DNA of 64,000 bases, from NCBI RefSeq assembly GCF_025264685.1, contig NZ_CP073721.1, positions 4,951,001-5,015,000 of the forward strand, given 5' to 3'. Source of the stretch: Dactylosporangium roseum. GTDB taxonomy: Bacteria; Actinomycetota; Actinomycetes; Mycobacteriales; Micromonosporaceae. The notes beneath the pieces were generated by a model. It was given only the letters and a program-made list of their open reading frames with translations. It searched no databases and was not told the origin of the DNA. This document shows, piece after piece, positions 25,875 through 34,491 of the stretch (position 1 is its first letter; each line of letters opens with the position of its first letter). Position numbers and translations under genes: made by a program.

Positions 25875-26890
25875 CAGATCGGCGGGTTCCAGGTCAGCGG
25901 CGTGAGGACACCGTCGACCAGACGACTCATGGTCGCCGGATCGGCCGTGTCGACGGACGTCGTCAGGTAGATGGCGTTGAGGAGCTGGTCGGTCGCCAGT
26001 TCCGACTCCCGGCGCAGTGCCCGGAACCTGGCGATGACCTCGTGGGCCGCGGCCGTCGCCTCGGCACCGAGCTGCGCCTGCACGATCATCGTCAGTGTCT
26101 CGTTGTCCGGCGGCTGGACGTTGATGCGCAGGCACCGCCGCAGGAACGCCGACGGGAACTCCCGCTCGGAATTGTTGGTGATCACCACGATGGGGAACTC
26201 ATGGCAGCGGACGATGCCGTTCTCCACGGTCGCGGTCTCACCCGGATCCGCGGTGCCGACCTCCACGCTGGTCGTGTCGACCAGCCTGGCCAGCTCGGGG
26301 ATCTCGAACTGTCCTTCCTCGAACACGTTCAGCAGGTCGTTGGGCAGGTCCATGTCGCTCTTGTCGAGCTCGTCGACGAGCAGGACCCGCGGCCGGCGGC
26401 GGGGCAGCAGCGCGGTGCCCAGCGGACCGAGGCGCAGGTAGCGGCCGATCGGCAGGACCGAGCCGGCGGCGTCGGTCCGGTAGAGGTTGGTCTCCTGCAG
26501 CCGGCCGATCGCGTCGTAGCGGTACAGCGCGTCCTGTAGCTGGCTGCGGCTGGTGACCGGCCAGTGCAGGACCTGGCCCAGACCGAGCTCGTGGGCGATG
26601 CTCAGGGCCAGCGACGACTTGCCGGTGCCGGGTCGGCCCGTCACCAGCAGCGGTCGGCGCAGCACCATCGCGGCGTTGACGGCGTCGACCACCTCGGGGC
26701 TCGGCCGGTAGGTCTTCGCCCGGTCGACCAGTCCCGGCGGCAACGACGGTGCCGCCTGCTGCGGCGCCGGCTCGACCGCCGGCGGCGCACCGTCGAACCG
26801 GCGCCATGGCGGGGGCGCGGGCAGGCGGTCGAGGCCGTCGTGCTGGTCACCGGTGCCGCGATACACACGCCAGTCAGCGGGCTGGGTCAC
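25874..26890 (-). CDS. MoxR-family AAA+ ATPase (module 1)
   Basis: This 338-residue ATPase has Walker A VTGRPGTGKSSLA, Walker B VLLVDELDKSD followed by MDLPNDLLNVFEE, a sensor strand FPIVVITNNSEREFPSAFLRRC with arginine finger, and a helical lid. An N-terminal 65-residue Pro/Ala-rich leader precedes it. MoxR ATPases work with vWA proteins as metal-dependent chaperone-like machines. Its GTG has GGAGGAG upstream. The downstream ATGA overlap with fxsT argues that the two are made in fixed ratio. It is a clear paralogue of the MoxR at 31.5-32.5 kb but has no vWA gene of its own; the SAV_2336/vWA-like region of FxsT may fill that role (inference). Confidence 0.9.
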   Translation of the reverse strand: MTQPADWRVYRGTGDQHDGLDRLPAPPPWRRFDGAPPAVEPAPQQAAPSLPPGLVDRAKTYRPSPEVVDAVNAAMVLRRPLLVTGRPGTGKSSLALSIAHELGLGQVLHWPVTSRSQLQDALYRYDAIGRLQETNLYRTDAAGSVLPIGRYLRLGPLGTALLPRRRPRVLLVDELDKSDMDLPNDLLNVFEEGQFEIPELARLVDTTSVEVGTADPGETATVENGIVRCHEFPIVVITNNSEREFPSAFLRRCLRINVQPPDNETLTMIVQAQLGAEATAAAHEVIARFRALRRESELATDQLLNAIYLTTSVDTADPATMSRLVDGVLTPLTWNPPI

Positions 26891-26930
26891 GGTACTGCTC
26901 CTCCGGTCTTCCTGGGGCTCGGAACATCGC

Positions 26931-28463
26931 TCATCGGGGCGCGCGGAACGGTGGTGCGCGGAACTCGACGGGGATGCGATCGGCGTCGTCCCAGACCAGT
27001 GCCAGATGACGACCGAGGTCCTCGTCGACGGCAGGGCCCGGCTCGACCGCCGCCGCGCGCACCCGGATGCGCCGGACCTCCGCCGGAAGCTGGGCGACAC
27101 CGACCCGGCGGGCGAGCGCCAGCACCGTGTCGAGCAGTGCCGGGCTGAGCGCCGGGTGGCGGCTCCAGACCAGCGCCGGCACCCCGGCGCGGATCGCGGC
27201 GGTGAACACGTCGTTCTGGAGGCGTCCGGCGTCCGGCAGCGGCGCGTCGAGGGCCAGCACCACCGGACCGCCGGTGCCGTCCGGCGCGTGGTCCTCCTGC
27301 CACTGTCGCGGCCCGGCCGGTGCCGAGACCTCGACCGCCGAGCTCGGCAGCCGGTCCCCCGCCCCGGCGAGCAGCCGCCAGCGGTGGTGCCACGCGTCGA
27401 TGCTCGTCTGCGGCAGCCGGAGCCGGTCGAGGCTGCGCACGACGACGGTGTGCCGGATGCCCAGCCCGCGCGGCACGGCCCCGGAGGGCCATTGGTCGAC
27501 GGGCTCGTTCAGCAACGCCCGGGGCAGCACCATCTCGACCGTCAGCGGCGCGTCGCTCTCCTTGGCGGCGGTGTCCAGCGCGGTCCGCAGGGCGGTGGCG
27601 ACCTCACCGACCGACCGCAGCCGGTCGTCCATCATCAGCGGGCGCTCGGCCCGGCTGCCGTGCTGGAGCCACACCGACAGCAGGTACTGATCGTCGGACA
27701 TCGCGTCGGGCCGGACGATCACGATCAGGTGGAGTGCGGTGTCGCCGGACGGGTCACCGGCCTCCGGACGGCTGCCGAGCACGTCCGGGTCGAGCCGCAG
27801 CCGGCGCCCGACCGCGCCCGTCCAGTCGCGGAGCCGTCCCGCCACGGCGGGATCGAGCTGCCGCGCCACGCCCATGACGAACGCCAGCAGCGGTGGCGGC
27901 CGGCCCTCGATGCCCACGAGCGACTCCAGCCGCGTCACGAGGTCGGCGGTCTCACCGGCGCCGGGAAGGTGGGCGTCCAGCGGCACACTGTCCCGGTACG
28001 CCGACACCACCACGGCGCGGTTCGCGTCGCCGAGGACGGCGAGCAGCTCGCCGCGCTCGGCACGGGTCAGCAGCTCGTCCGGGAACAGGAAGTCGGTCAT
28101 GCGGGTCAGCCGGTCGAGTGCCGGGTCACCCGGTGCGAACCGGCCGACGATCTCGATGAGGTCACGCAGTGCCCCGCGCTGCTCCAGGCAGGCGGCGACG
28201 ACGGCCGTGAGGTCCGTGCGCGGGTCGTCCGAGCGCTTCACGCGCGGTTCGGCGGGCAGCCTCCGGAACAACAGGTGCACGACATGGTCACGGGTCGGCC
28301 GGAGCTGCAACGGTGCGATGCCGAGCAACTCGTCGCACAGTCGTGCCGCGGCGTTAGGCAACAGCGGTGACCCCCCAGGATCATGGCAGACCGTGCTTGC
28401 GTCATCAGCCTTGCGTGAGCGACATTCATGGTAAACGCTCGATGGTTTGCCCGGCTCACCCAC
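26931..28463 (-). CDS. VMAP-C-type conflict-system protein with N-terminal EAD-like helical domain
   Basis: This protein of up to 510 residues has an N-terminal alpha-helical segment (LLPNAAARLCDELLGIAPLQLRP through DLTAVVAACLEQRGALRDLIEIVGRF) resembling the effector-associated helical domains of bacterial conflict proteins. After a middle region with VRPDAMSDDQYLLSVW comes a C-terminal alpha/beta domain with LTVEMVLPRALLNEPVDQWP and HTVVVRSLDRLRL. That domain matches the VMAP-C class that accompanies vWA-MoxR pairs. It sits 40 bp before MoxR 1. The start is uncertain: the GTG at 28463 has no ribosome site, and a TTG at 28361 after GGGGGG would begin at PNAAARL. Confidence 0.72.
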   Translation of the reverse strand: MGEPGKPSSVYHECRSRKADDASTVCHDPGGSPLLPNAAARLCDELLGIAPLQLRPTRDHVVHLLFRRLPAEPRVKRSDDPRTDLTAVVAACLEQRGALRDLIEIVGRFAPGDPALDRLTRMTDFLFPDELLTRAERGELLAVLGDANRAVVVSAYRDSVPLDAHLPGAGETADLVTRLESLVGIEGRPPPLLAFVMGVARQLDPAVAGRLRDWTGAVGRRLRLDPDVLGSRPEAGDPSGDTALHLIVIVRPDAMSDDQYLLSVWLQHGSRAERPLMMDDRLRSVGEVATALRTALDTAAKESDAPLTVEMVLPRALLNEPVDQWPSGAVPRGLGIRHTVVVRSLDRLRLPQTSIDAWHHRWRLLAGAGDRLPSSAVEVSAPAGPRQWQEDHAPDGTGGPVVLALDAPLPDAGRLQNDVFTAAIRAGVPALVWSRHPALSPALLDTVLALARRVGVAQLPAEVRRIRVRAAAVEPGPAVDEDLGRHLALVWDDADRIPVEFRAPPFRAPR

Positions 28464-28496
28464 TCGGGCCGCCTGAACGGCCGATCGGTGGTTCCG

Positions 28497-30302
28497 TCAG
28501 CCGGGATCGCCTGTGTGGTCCGCGGTCAGGGCGCCGAGCGGCCGGAACGGGTCGTCCCACAGCAGGCTCAGGTGACGGCCGAGGTGGTCGAGGTCCGGAC
28601 TCGCCCGGCTCTGCCTGCGCAGCTCCAGCACGGCGTCGGGCAGCCGGGCCGGGCCGTACAGCTCCACCACCTGCGAGAGCAGCGCCGGCTCGACCGGCTC
28701 GCGCGACCACAGGGCAAACGGCGTGCGCAGCGCCCACACCCGCGGCTCCAGGACCGGCCCGGCCGGCATCGGCACCGCGACGTCACGCAGGTGCCCCTCG
28801 CGCACGAGTTGCCGCCACCGGTCCCGGTACACCCGCCGGACCTGGAGGGAGGCGCCGGTCGCGTGCGCCAGGCTGCGGACGACGACCGGATGGCGGACGG
28901 CCAGCCCGCTGACCCACCGGTCCACAGGACGCGGCAGGAGCTCGTCCGGCAGGACGAACTCGATCGACAGGCCGGCGTCGTCGGCCGGTGTCTCCAGCGT
29001 GGCCTCGACGGCCGCCTCGATCATGCCGGCGAGCCCCGACGGATCGCGATCCTGCGCGGTGGCGAAGACCCGCGGCCGGTCGACGCCGCGCTGCACGGAG
29101 ATCGACGCCCGGTAGCGGCCGCTCTGCCGTGCCGGCGCGACCACGACGATGACGTACGAGCGCCGGCCGCGCTCCGCCGCGGCGGACTCCTCGCACAGGT
29201 CGAACTGCTTCTCGAGGGATCCGCCGCTGCGGGCCAGCGCGCGGTGGACCGCGCGGTCGGACGGCGCCGACGACAGGTGCGCCAGCCGGTCGACGGCCCG
29301 CCGGAGCTGCTCGTCGGTGACGTGGCCGGCCGGTGCCGCCTCGGCGTCCGCGACGTCCACCAGGATCACCTCGGCGTCCGCGGTCAGCGTTCCGGACCGG
29401 TCCGTGGGCGTGAGGGCGGCGCTCAACCGGCGCCGATCGGCCACCGGCAGCCGCAGCGACGCGATGTCGAGCAGGGCGGCGGCCGCGCCGAGCGTCGTGT
29501 CCGGCGCGTCGGGGTCCGGCCGGCCGGACGCGGCGTCCGGCCGCAGCCGGCGCAGGGTGCGCCGGGCGGCTTCCCCGGCCGCTCCGTCCGACACCGTCTC
29601 CAGCACCGCGACGACCCGGTCCGGGTGAGCACCCGGCAACCGCGCCAACTCGCCGAGCAGGTTGGTCGCGGCCACGCCGCCGGCGCCGGACCCGGCGTCG
29701 CCGGCCAACGCGGACCGGGCCCAGTCGATCGCGACCTGGAAGCCCCCCGCGTGGTCGACCCGGCGGTCGATGCGTGTGCGCATCGCCAGGTACCACTCGT
29801 TCGGCAGCCGGTTCGGCTCCGTGGTGTCGGCGGCGGCCGAGAAGGCGGCCTGAGCGGCCTCCGGATCCGTGATCAGCCAGGCGGTGAGCTCCTGGGCGTG
29901 CTTGAACGGCGGGTTGGCCTGCCACTGCCGGTGCCGGGCGGTGTAGCCGAGCAGCAGCCGGGCGACCCGGACCACCCGTTGCGCGCCGAACCGCTCGGCG
30001 AGGCCGAGCAGCAGCACGTTGCGCAGGTGGGGCTCGATCTCGTAGAGGTCGTCGCCGTAGGCACGGCACACCGGCGACAGCAGGAACTCGGCCTCGTCGT
30101 CGTAGTCCAGCCGGTCGCCCGGCGCGGACCCGTCGCCACCGGCCGGGTCGAAGAAGTTGAGCCGGAGCAGGTGGACGAAGCCGGGGTCGACGGCGACCGG
30201 CACCGCCGCGTGGTACGCCAGCTCGATCAACCGGTCGGGCAGCCGATCACGCAGGGCGGCCAGCCCGTCGGCCACGGTCTGTAGCTGGTCCGCGCCGTTC
30301 AC
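28497..30302 (-). CDS. VMAP-C-type conflict-system protein (second copy)
   Basis: The C-terminal 230 residues of this 601-residue protein parallel the neighbouring VMAP protein: YVIVVVAPARQSGRYRASI, LSIEFVLPDELLPRPVDRWVSG, HPVVVRSLAHA and YRDRWRQLV, ending in HLGRHLSLLWDDP (the neighbour has DLGRHLALVWDDA). The N-terminal 230 residues (LIELAYHAAVPVAVDPGFVHLL; EIEPHLRNVLLLGLAERFG) look like a winged-helix/helical adaptor and are not recognised. GTG start overlaps the vWA stop (GTGA). Together with the vWA and MoxR genes it completes a vWA-MoxR-VMAP trio. Confidence 0.75.
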   Translation of the reverse strand: MNGADQLQTVADGLAALRDRLPDRLIELAYHAAVPVAVDPGFVHLLRLNFFDPAGGDGSAPGDRLDYDDEAEFLLSPVCRAYGDDLYEIEPHLRNVLLLGLAERFGAQRVVRVARLLLGYTARHRQWQANPPFKHAQELTAWLITDPEAAQAAFSAAADTTEPNRLPNEWYLAMRTRIDRRVDHAGGFQVAIDWARSALAGDAGSGAGGVAATNLLGELARLPGAHPDRVVAVLETVSDGAAGEAARRTLRRLRPDAASGRPDPDAPDTTLGAAAALLDIASLRLPVADRRRLSAALTPTDRSGTLTADAEVILVDVADAEAAPAGHVTDEQLRRAVDRLAHLSSAPSDRAVHRALARSGGSLEKQFDLCEESAAAERGRRSYVIVVVAPARQSGRYRASISVQRGVDRPRVFATAQDRDPSGLAGMIEAAVEATLETPADDAGLSIEFVLPDELLPRPVDRWVSGLAVRHPVVVRSLAHATGASLQVRRVYRDRWRQLVREGHLRDVAVPMPAGPVLEPRVWALRTPFALWSREPVEPALLSQVVELYGPARLPDAVLELRRQSRASPDLDHLGRHLSLLWDDPFRPLGALTADHTGDPG

Positions 30303-31540
30303 AGTGGACGCTCCACGGTGGCCGGGTGTCCCCGCAGGACGTCGACGGCGTCGTTCATGCCGTCCAGGGTGAGCGGGAACATCGGCACGTACCGGCTGAT
30401 CCGGCCCGCGTCGCTCAGCGCCCAGCGGCGCTCGGGTGCCGGGTTGAGCCACACCACGGGCACGGCCGGTCCGGCCAGCAGCTTGCCCAGGGCCACCGTG
30501 TCGTGCTGGCGCAAGAGGTTGAACCCGCCCCTGGCCGCGCCGGCGTCGCTGATGATCACCACCGCCGTGCCCGGCGGCTCGTCGTGCAGCACCGTCCGCA
30601 GGCTCAACGGCCTGACCAGCCGCGGGTCGGCGTAGACCCGGGCGTCGGTGAGCGGCGGGATGTCCTCGACGATCGGGTCGAGGTCGGGCCGGAACGCCGA
30701 CGGGAGCCCGCCGAGGGCGGACCGGTCGACCCGGGCCGCGGGCAGGTCGTGGAAGTAGGCGGTGGTCAGCCGGGCCAGCCCACCGGCGCGCGCGATCGAC
30801 TCGACGACGTGGTCGACATAGTCGTGGTAGGGCACCATCGAGCCGTTGCGGTCGACCAGCACCACGAGCGTCGCGGTGTTCCGGCGGACGGAGACCAGTT
30901 CCGGTGACGACTCCCAGCCGTACCGGAGGTACCGCGCGACCGTGCCGGCGATGTCCAGCTCCACCCGCGGGCCCTCCCGCCGCCGCCGGGCCAGGCGGCG
31001 CCAGGCCTGCGCGATCTGCCGCTCGGTCGTGGGATGTTCGGCGACCAGCAGCAGCGAATCGTCGCCGTCCGCGATCGGCACCGGGGTCAGCGGCAGCGCC
31101 CGGGTCAGCCGGACCTCCATCGACTCGGACGCCGGTCGTTCGGGTGGCACGACGACCATCGGCGCGGGGGTCGGCGCCGCGCCGTCGGCCTGCGCGGTCG
31201 CCGTCGCCGGGACGCCGGAGGCCGCCGCTCGATCGGCCGGTGTCGCGTCGTGCACCGGCGCCGTGTCGCCGGTCGCCGGCGGCGTGTCGGCGGGAAGCGT
31301 CCACCGCGGCACCGTCGCGACCCGCGCGAACACCGTGCGGACGATGCTCGCCTCGGCGGCGGACTTCGCCCACAGCGCCACGCACAGATCGCGCAGCGCC
31401 CCCTCCGACCTGAGACCGTGGCCGTTGCGCAGACAGGCCCGCAGGTCGCGCAGGTCGTCGACGCCGATCCGCACACGGTGGTGACGTAGCTGGACGACCA
31501 CCTCCTCGAGGAAGGACGGGAGGCGGGCGGGCCGGATCAT
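30299..31540 (-). CDS. von Willebrand factor A domain protein (MoxR partner)
   Basis: The first 70 residues of this 413-residue protein are a helical MoxR-partner region (FLEEVVVQLRHHRVRIGV; LRDLCVALWAKSAAEASIV). A Pro/Ala-rich spacer follows, then a vWA domain from about 225 with the metal site LVVLVDRNGSM, later TAYFHDLPAA and GTAVVIISDAGAARGG strands. Such proteins form MIDAS-dependent complexes with MoxR ATPases. ATGA overlap with MoxR 2 and GTGA overlap with the VMAP gene show strong translational coupling on both sides. Confidence 0.87.
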   Translation of the reverse strand: MIRPARLPSFLEEVVVQLRHHRVRIGVDDLRDLRACLRNGHGLRSEGALRDLCVALWAKSAAEASIVRTVFARVATVPRWTLPADTPPATGDTAPVHDATPADRAAASGVPATATAQADGAAPTPAPMVVVPPERPASESMEVRLTRALPLTPVPIADGDDSLLLVAEHPTTERQIAQAWRRLARRRREGPRVELDIAGTVARYLRYGWESSPELVSVRRNTATLVVLVDRNGSMVPYHDYVDHVVESIARAGGLARLTTAYFHDLPAARVDRSALGGLPSAFRPDLDPIVEDIPPLTDARVYADPRLVRPLSLRTVLHDEPPGTAVVIISDAGAARGGFNLLRQHDTVALGKLLAGPAVPVVWLNPAPERRWALSDAGRISRYVPMFPLTLDGMNDAVDVLRGHPATVERPL

Positions 31541-32493
31541 CCCGAGACGGGCCGGTGCTCGCCGGCGCGCCCGCGCGCCACCCGTTGCTGGTCCGCGCGG
31601 AGCTTGATGAGGGCGCCGGCATGCGGTACCACCGATGCGGCGGTGTCGGTGGGCTGCCCGCGCTCCTGCGTGTACCGCACCCAGTCCATCAGCTCGCTCA
31701 GTCCGGGGTTCTTCGCGAGCTGGCGGCGCCTGAGGTCCTCGACCAGCGCGATGCCGGCCTGCCGGACCTCCGGGGTGGCCAGGTCGTGCAGCGCCAGGAT
31801 GTCGTCGAGCTGCCGGGCGGACGGAAACGCGATGTAGTGGTAGATGCAGCGCCGCAGGAACGCGTCCGGCAGCGTCTTCTCCTCGTTGTGCGTGATGATC
31901 ACGATCGGCCGGAGCTCGGGGCGGTCCAGCGCCGTGTGCCGCCCGCCGCCCATCTCCGCCGGGACGGTGAACGTCAGCTCGTCCAGCTCGCGCAGCAGGT
32001 CGTTGGGGAAGTCGAGGTCGGCCTTGTCGATCTCGTCGATCAGCACGACCGAGCGCCGGCCGAACTCGGCCCGGACGATGGCGGTGCCGAGCGGGCCGAG
32101 CGTCAGGTAGGAGGAGGGGTCGCGCTCCCGGCCCAGTCGCACGTCGTTGAGCCGGCCCATCATGTCGTACGTGTAGAGCAGGTCCTGGCCGCGACTGGTC
32201 GACTTGACGTGCGCCTCCTCCAGCGGCATGCCGAACGCGTAGGCCACCGCGTGCGCCAGCCGGGTCTTGCCCGAGCCGGGCTCGCCCTGCAGCAGCAGCG
32301 GCCGGCCGAGCCCGATCGCGATGTTCACCGCGTCTTCGAGCTCCGCCGACGCCAGGTACGGCTCGCGCTTCTTGAGCACCGGCGTGAAGTCCTTCTCGGC
32401 CGGCCGCCCGCCGGCCGGCTCGACCTGCCGCTCGTCCGGCCGCGCCGCCGAACTGTCGTATCGGATCGATCGGTCGAACTCACGATTGACCAT
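31537..32493 (-). CDS. MoxR-family AAA+ ATPase (module 2)
   Basis: This 318-residue AAA+ protein has Walker A LLQGEPGSGKTRLAHAVAYAFG, here quoted only for its GEPGSGKT core, a distinct VKSTSRGQDLLYTYDMMGRLNDV segment, Walker B VVLIDEIDKADLDFPND and an arginine finger PDAFLRRCIYHYIAFP. It is predicted to drive the vWA protein immediately downstream in the same operon. It overlaps the EAD1 protein gene by 14 bp. The motif order matches MoxR 1 closely (GRPGTGKSS and VDELDKSD), so the two modules probably arose by duplication. Confidence 0.9.
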   Translation of the reverse strand: MVNREFDRSIRYDSSAARPDERQVEPAGGRPAEKDFTPVLKKREPYLASAELEDAVNIAIGLGRPLLLQGEPGSGKTRLAHAVAYAFGMPLEEAHVKSTSRGQDLLYTYDMMGRLNDVRLGRERDPSSYLTLGPLGTAIVRAEFGRRSVVLIDEIDKADLDFPNDLLRELDELTFTVPAEMGGGRHTALDRPELRPIVIITHNEEKTLPDAFLRRCIYHYIAFPSARQLDDILALHDLATPEVRQAGIALVEDLRRRQLAKNPGLSELMDWVRYTQERGQPTDTAASVVPHAGALIKLRADQQRVARGRAGEHRPVSG

Positions 32494-33454
32494 TGCCGTT
32501 CCTGTTCGCGAGCCAGCCGACGAACTCGGCCGGTTTCGACTGGGCGTGTTTCAGGCTGGCGCGGATCCGGTCCATGGTGACCCGGACGTCGAGCCGTTCA
32601 CCCTGGCCGCGCATGATCCACGCCGCCCATTCCTCGGCGGTCTGCCGGGTGAGCGAGAGCTCGTCGGCGGCCCGGCGGACCAGGTCGCGGACGTGGCCGG
32701 ACCGCATCGACGGACCGCTGATCTCGATCACCCCGGGCGGCAGGCCGGCGTGCACACCCCGGATGAACAGCAGGACCAGCGGGCAGCGCACGTGGGACAG
32801 CGCGTCGCCGAGCCCGTCCCAGAACTGCCGGACCACGTCCGCCGGCGTCTCCATGATCAGGACGGGCAGGGTGATGCCGGTGGCGTGCAGCTCGTACTCG
32901 TAGTTGCGGACCTGCTCGATCCGGTGCACCACGTCGCCGGACATCGGGTGGAGGTTGATGGGGTCGCGATCCTCCATGGGCGGCTGGGTGTCGCACAGGA
33001 ACTCGCACATCGTGGTCGCCACGATCACCTCGTCGGTGGGGATCGCGAAGCCCAGGACCTTCCTGGTCGTGGGGAAGGCGTCCTGCAGGTCGGCCCGCAC
33101 GTCGGAGAGGTCGAAGTCGGAGACCTTGAACAGCCTCGCCTCGACCGGCTGGCGTTGCTCCGGGACGTGTACGGGCGGCGGCCGCCGGACCGCCGGACCG
33201 AGCCTGGCGACGAGGCGTTGCAGATCCTCACGGTTCGGCAGCCGCTCGATCAGCTTCGTCGCGACTGTGCGCTGCCAGGCGGTGTCGCCCTGCTTGAACA
33301 GGTGGTTGACGATTTCGAGCATCGAGGCGTCGCGGCCGATCCCGGTGAGGTCGGCGGTCTCCCCCGCGTCGAGCAGGGCGAGCTCGAGCTCCGTCAGGTT
33401 CCGGTATGCCGTCGCCAGCCCCCGGATCAGCTCGGCTCTCGATCGGCCAGTCAT
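32480..33454 (-). CDS. EAD1-domain protein of conflict system
   Basis: This is a 324-residue protein. Residues 1-88 form an effector-associated death-like helical domain: AELIRGLATAYRNLTELELALLD, then NHLFKQGDTAWQRTVATKLIERLPNREDL. It aligns column by column with the N-terminus of the trypsin-like protease encoded 1 kb upstream. The rest (VLGFAIPTDEVIVATTMCEFL; CPLVLLFIRGVHAG; EEWAAWIMRGQGERLDVRVTMDRIRASL) is an alpha/beta region, possibly an inactive NTPase-like core, not recognised with certainty. The ATG at 33454 follows GACGAGG and marks the conserved EAD1 start. It heads the MoxR2-vWA-VMAP operon. Confidence 0.75.
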   Translation of the reverse strand: MTGRSRAELIRGLATAYRNLTELELALLDAGETADLTGIGRDASMLEIVNHLFKQGDTAWQRTVATKLIERLPNREDLQRLVARLGPAVRRPPPVHVPEQRQPVEARLFKVSDFDLSDVRADLQDAFPTTRKVLGFAIPTDEVIVATTMCEFLCDTQPPMEDRDPINLHPMSGDVVHRIEQVRNYEYELHATGITLPVLIMETPADVVRQFWDGLGDALSHVRCPLVLLFIRGVHAGLPPGVIEISGPSMRSGHVRDLVRRAADELSLTRQTAEEWAAWIMRGQGERLDVRVTMDRIRASLKHAQSKPAEFVGWLANRNGNGQS

Positions 33455-33542
33455 GACCTCGTCATAGCCGGAGTCGTAGCCGGAGATGCCTGGCTCCTTC
33501 CCGGATTGCCAACCGAACGTGGTAGCGCTGAGGATACGCGAC

Positions 33543-34475
33543 ATGAGCAGCCTGTTGTATTCAGCGGAACGGATGACGATCCGCGACGAGCAGTTGCTGG
33601 ACTGGTCCGTCCGCGAGTTGGACGGCGACCTCCGGCTGACGGGGCTGTGCCCCGCCTGTCGTCACGAGTCGGCCACCACGGTGCCCCTTTCCGTGGTGGC
33701 GTACGAGTCGCACGTCCGGCCCAGGTCCCGCACCGCCACGGTCGGCTGCCGGTGCCGGCAGGCCCACGAGGGCCGGCCGGGCGACACCCCGGACGCGGGC
33801 TGCGGCCGCACCTGGGCCGTCCGGGCCGTCCTCGGCGCCGACGGCTACACCCTGACCACCGCCGACGACGTCGACCTCGTCGAGGCCGCGGACGCCCTCC
33901 GGCTGGCCACCGGCGACGAACTGGCCACCCTGCGCGGCGGTGCGGAGAAGTGGATCGCCGGCATCACCGCGGTCTACGGCATCTTCGGCATCACGGGCGC
34001 CGTCGTCGGTCGTGACGCGCTGACCGCGTTGCCCGGTTGGGGCCGTGTCCTGGTCGGGGTCGCCGTGCTGGCGGCCCTCGGCGCCGCCGGCTTCGCGGTG
34101 ATCCGGGCCTATCGGGTCGCGTACGGCTGGCCGGTCGCCCAGCCGGTCGGCGACGACGTCGAGCTGCGCAACTGGTACGCGCGACGGCGCCGGGAACCCG
34201 CCGCGGCGGCCACGGCGCTGCGGTGGGCGGTCCATGCCGCGATCGGCTCACTGGGCGCGCTGGCGGTCGCCCTCGGCCTGCTGTGGTTCCTGCCGGTCCG
34301 GGAGCCGGCGAGCGCTCCGGTGCAGGTGACCCGGACCGACGGAGCGCGGCTGTGCGGCACCCTGCTGGTCGCCAAGGGACCGGACGGCATCCGGCTCAGA
34401 CGCGCCGGCGACGGGGAGGTGGCCGTGGTGCCGCTGGTCCAGATCGCGTCCCTGTCCGCGGTGGCGAAGTGCTGA
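33543..34475 (+). CDS. Zinc-ribbon membrane protein of unknown function
   Basis: The cytoplasmic N-terminal third of this 310-residue protein has CPACRH and GCRCRQAH/CGRTW cysteine clusters, suggesting a zinc ribbon. Three predicted membrane helices follow at about 143-160, 164-182 and 226-248, then a small extracytoplasmic domain (VTRTDGARLCGTLLVAKGPDGI). It is transcribed divergently from the EAD1/MoxR operon and sits inside the conflict locus, its start just 88 bp from that operon's first ATG. A membrane docking or pore role for the system is conceivable but not shown. Not recognised as a characterised family. Confidence 0.65.
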   Translation: MSSLLYSAERMTIRDEQLLDWSVRELDGDLRLTGLCPACRHESATTVPLSVVAYESHVRPRSRTATVGCRCRQAHEGRPGDTPDAGCGRTWAVRAVLGADGYTLTTADDVDLVEAADALRLATGDELATLRGGAEKWIAGITAVYGIFGITGAVVGRDALTALPGWGRVLVGVAVLAALGAAGFAVIRAYRVAYGWPVAQPVGDDVELRNWYARRRREPAAAATALRWAVHAAIGSLGALAVALGLLWFLPVREPASAPVQVTRTDGARLCGTLLVAKGPDGIRLRRAGDGEVAVVPLVQIASLSAVAKC

Positions 34476-34491
34476 CCGGCCGCCGCGGCCG

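Noticed and set aside
28428..30284. A 618-codon plus-strand frame opposite the second VMAP gene
   Set aside because: No recognisable motif; the minus frame has coupled start and stop codons and conserved VMAP-C blocks.
30303..31622. Minus-strand extension of the second VMAP frame over the vWA gene
   Set aside because: The extension is Arg-rich and out of frame with the real vWA domain; the GTG at 30302 overlapping the vWA stop is the better start.
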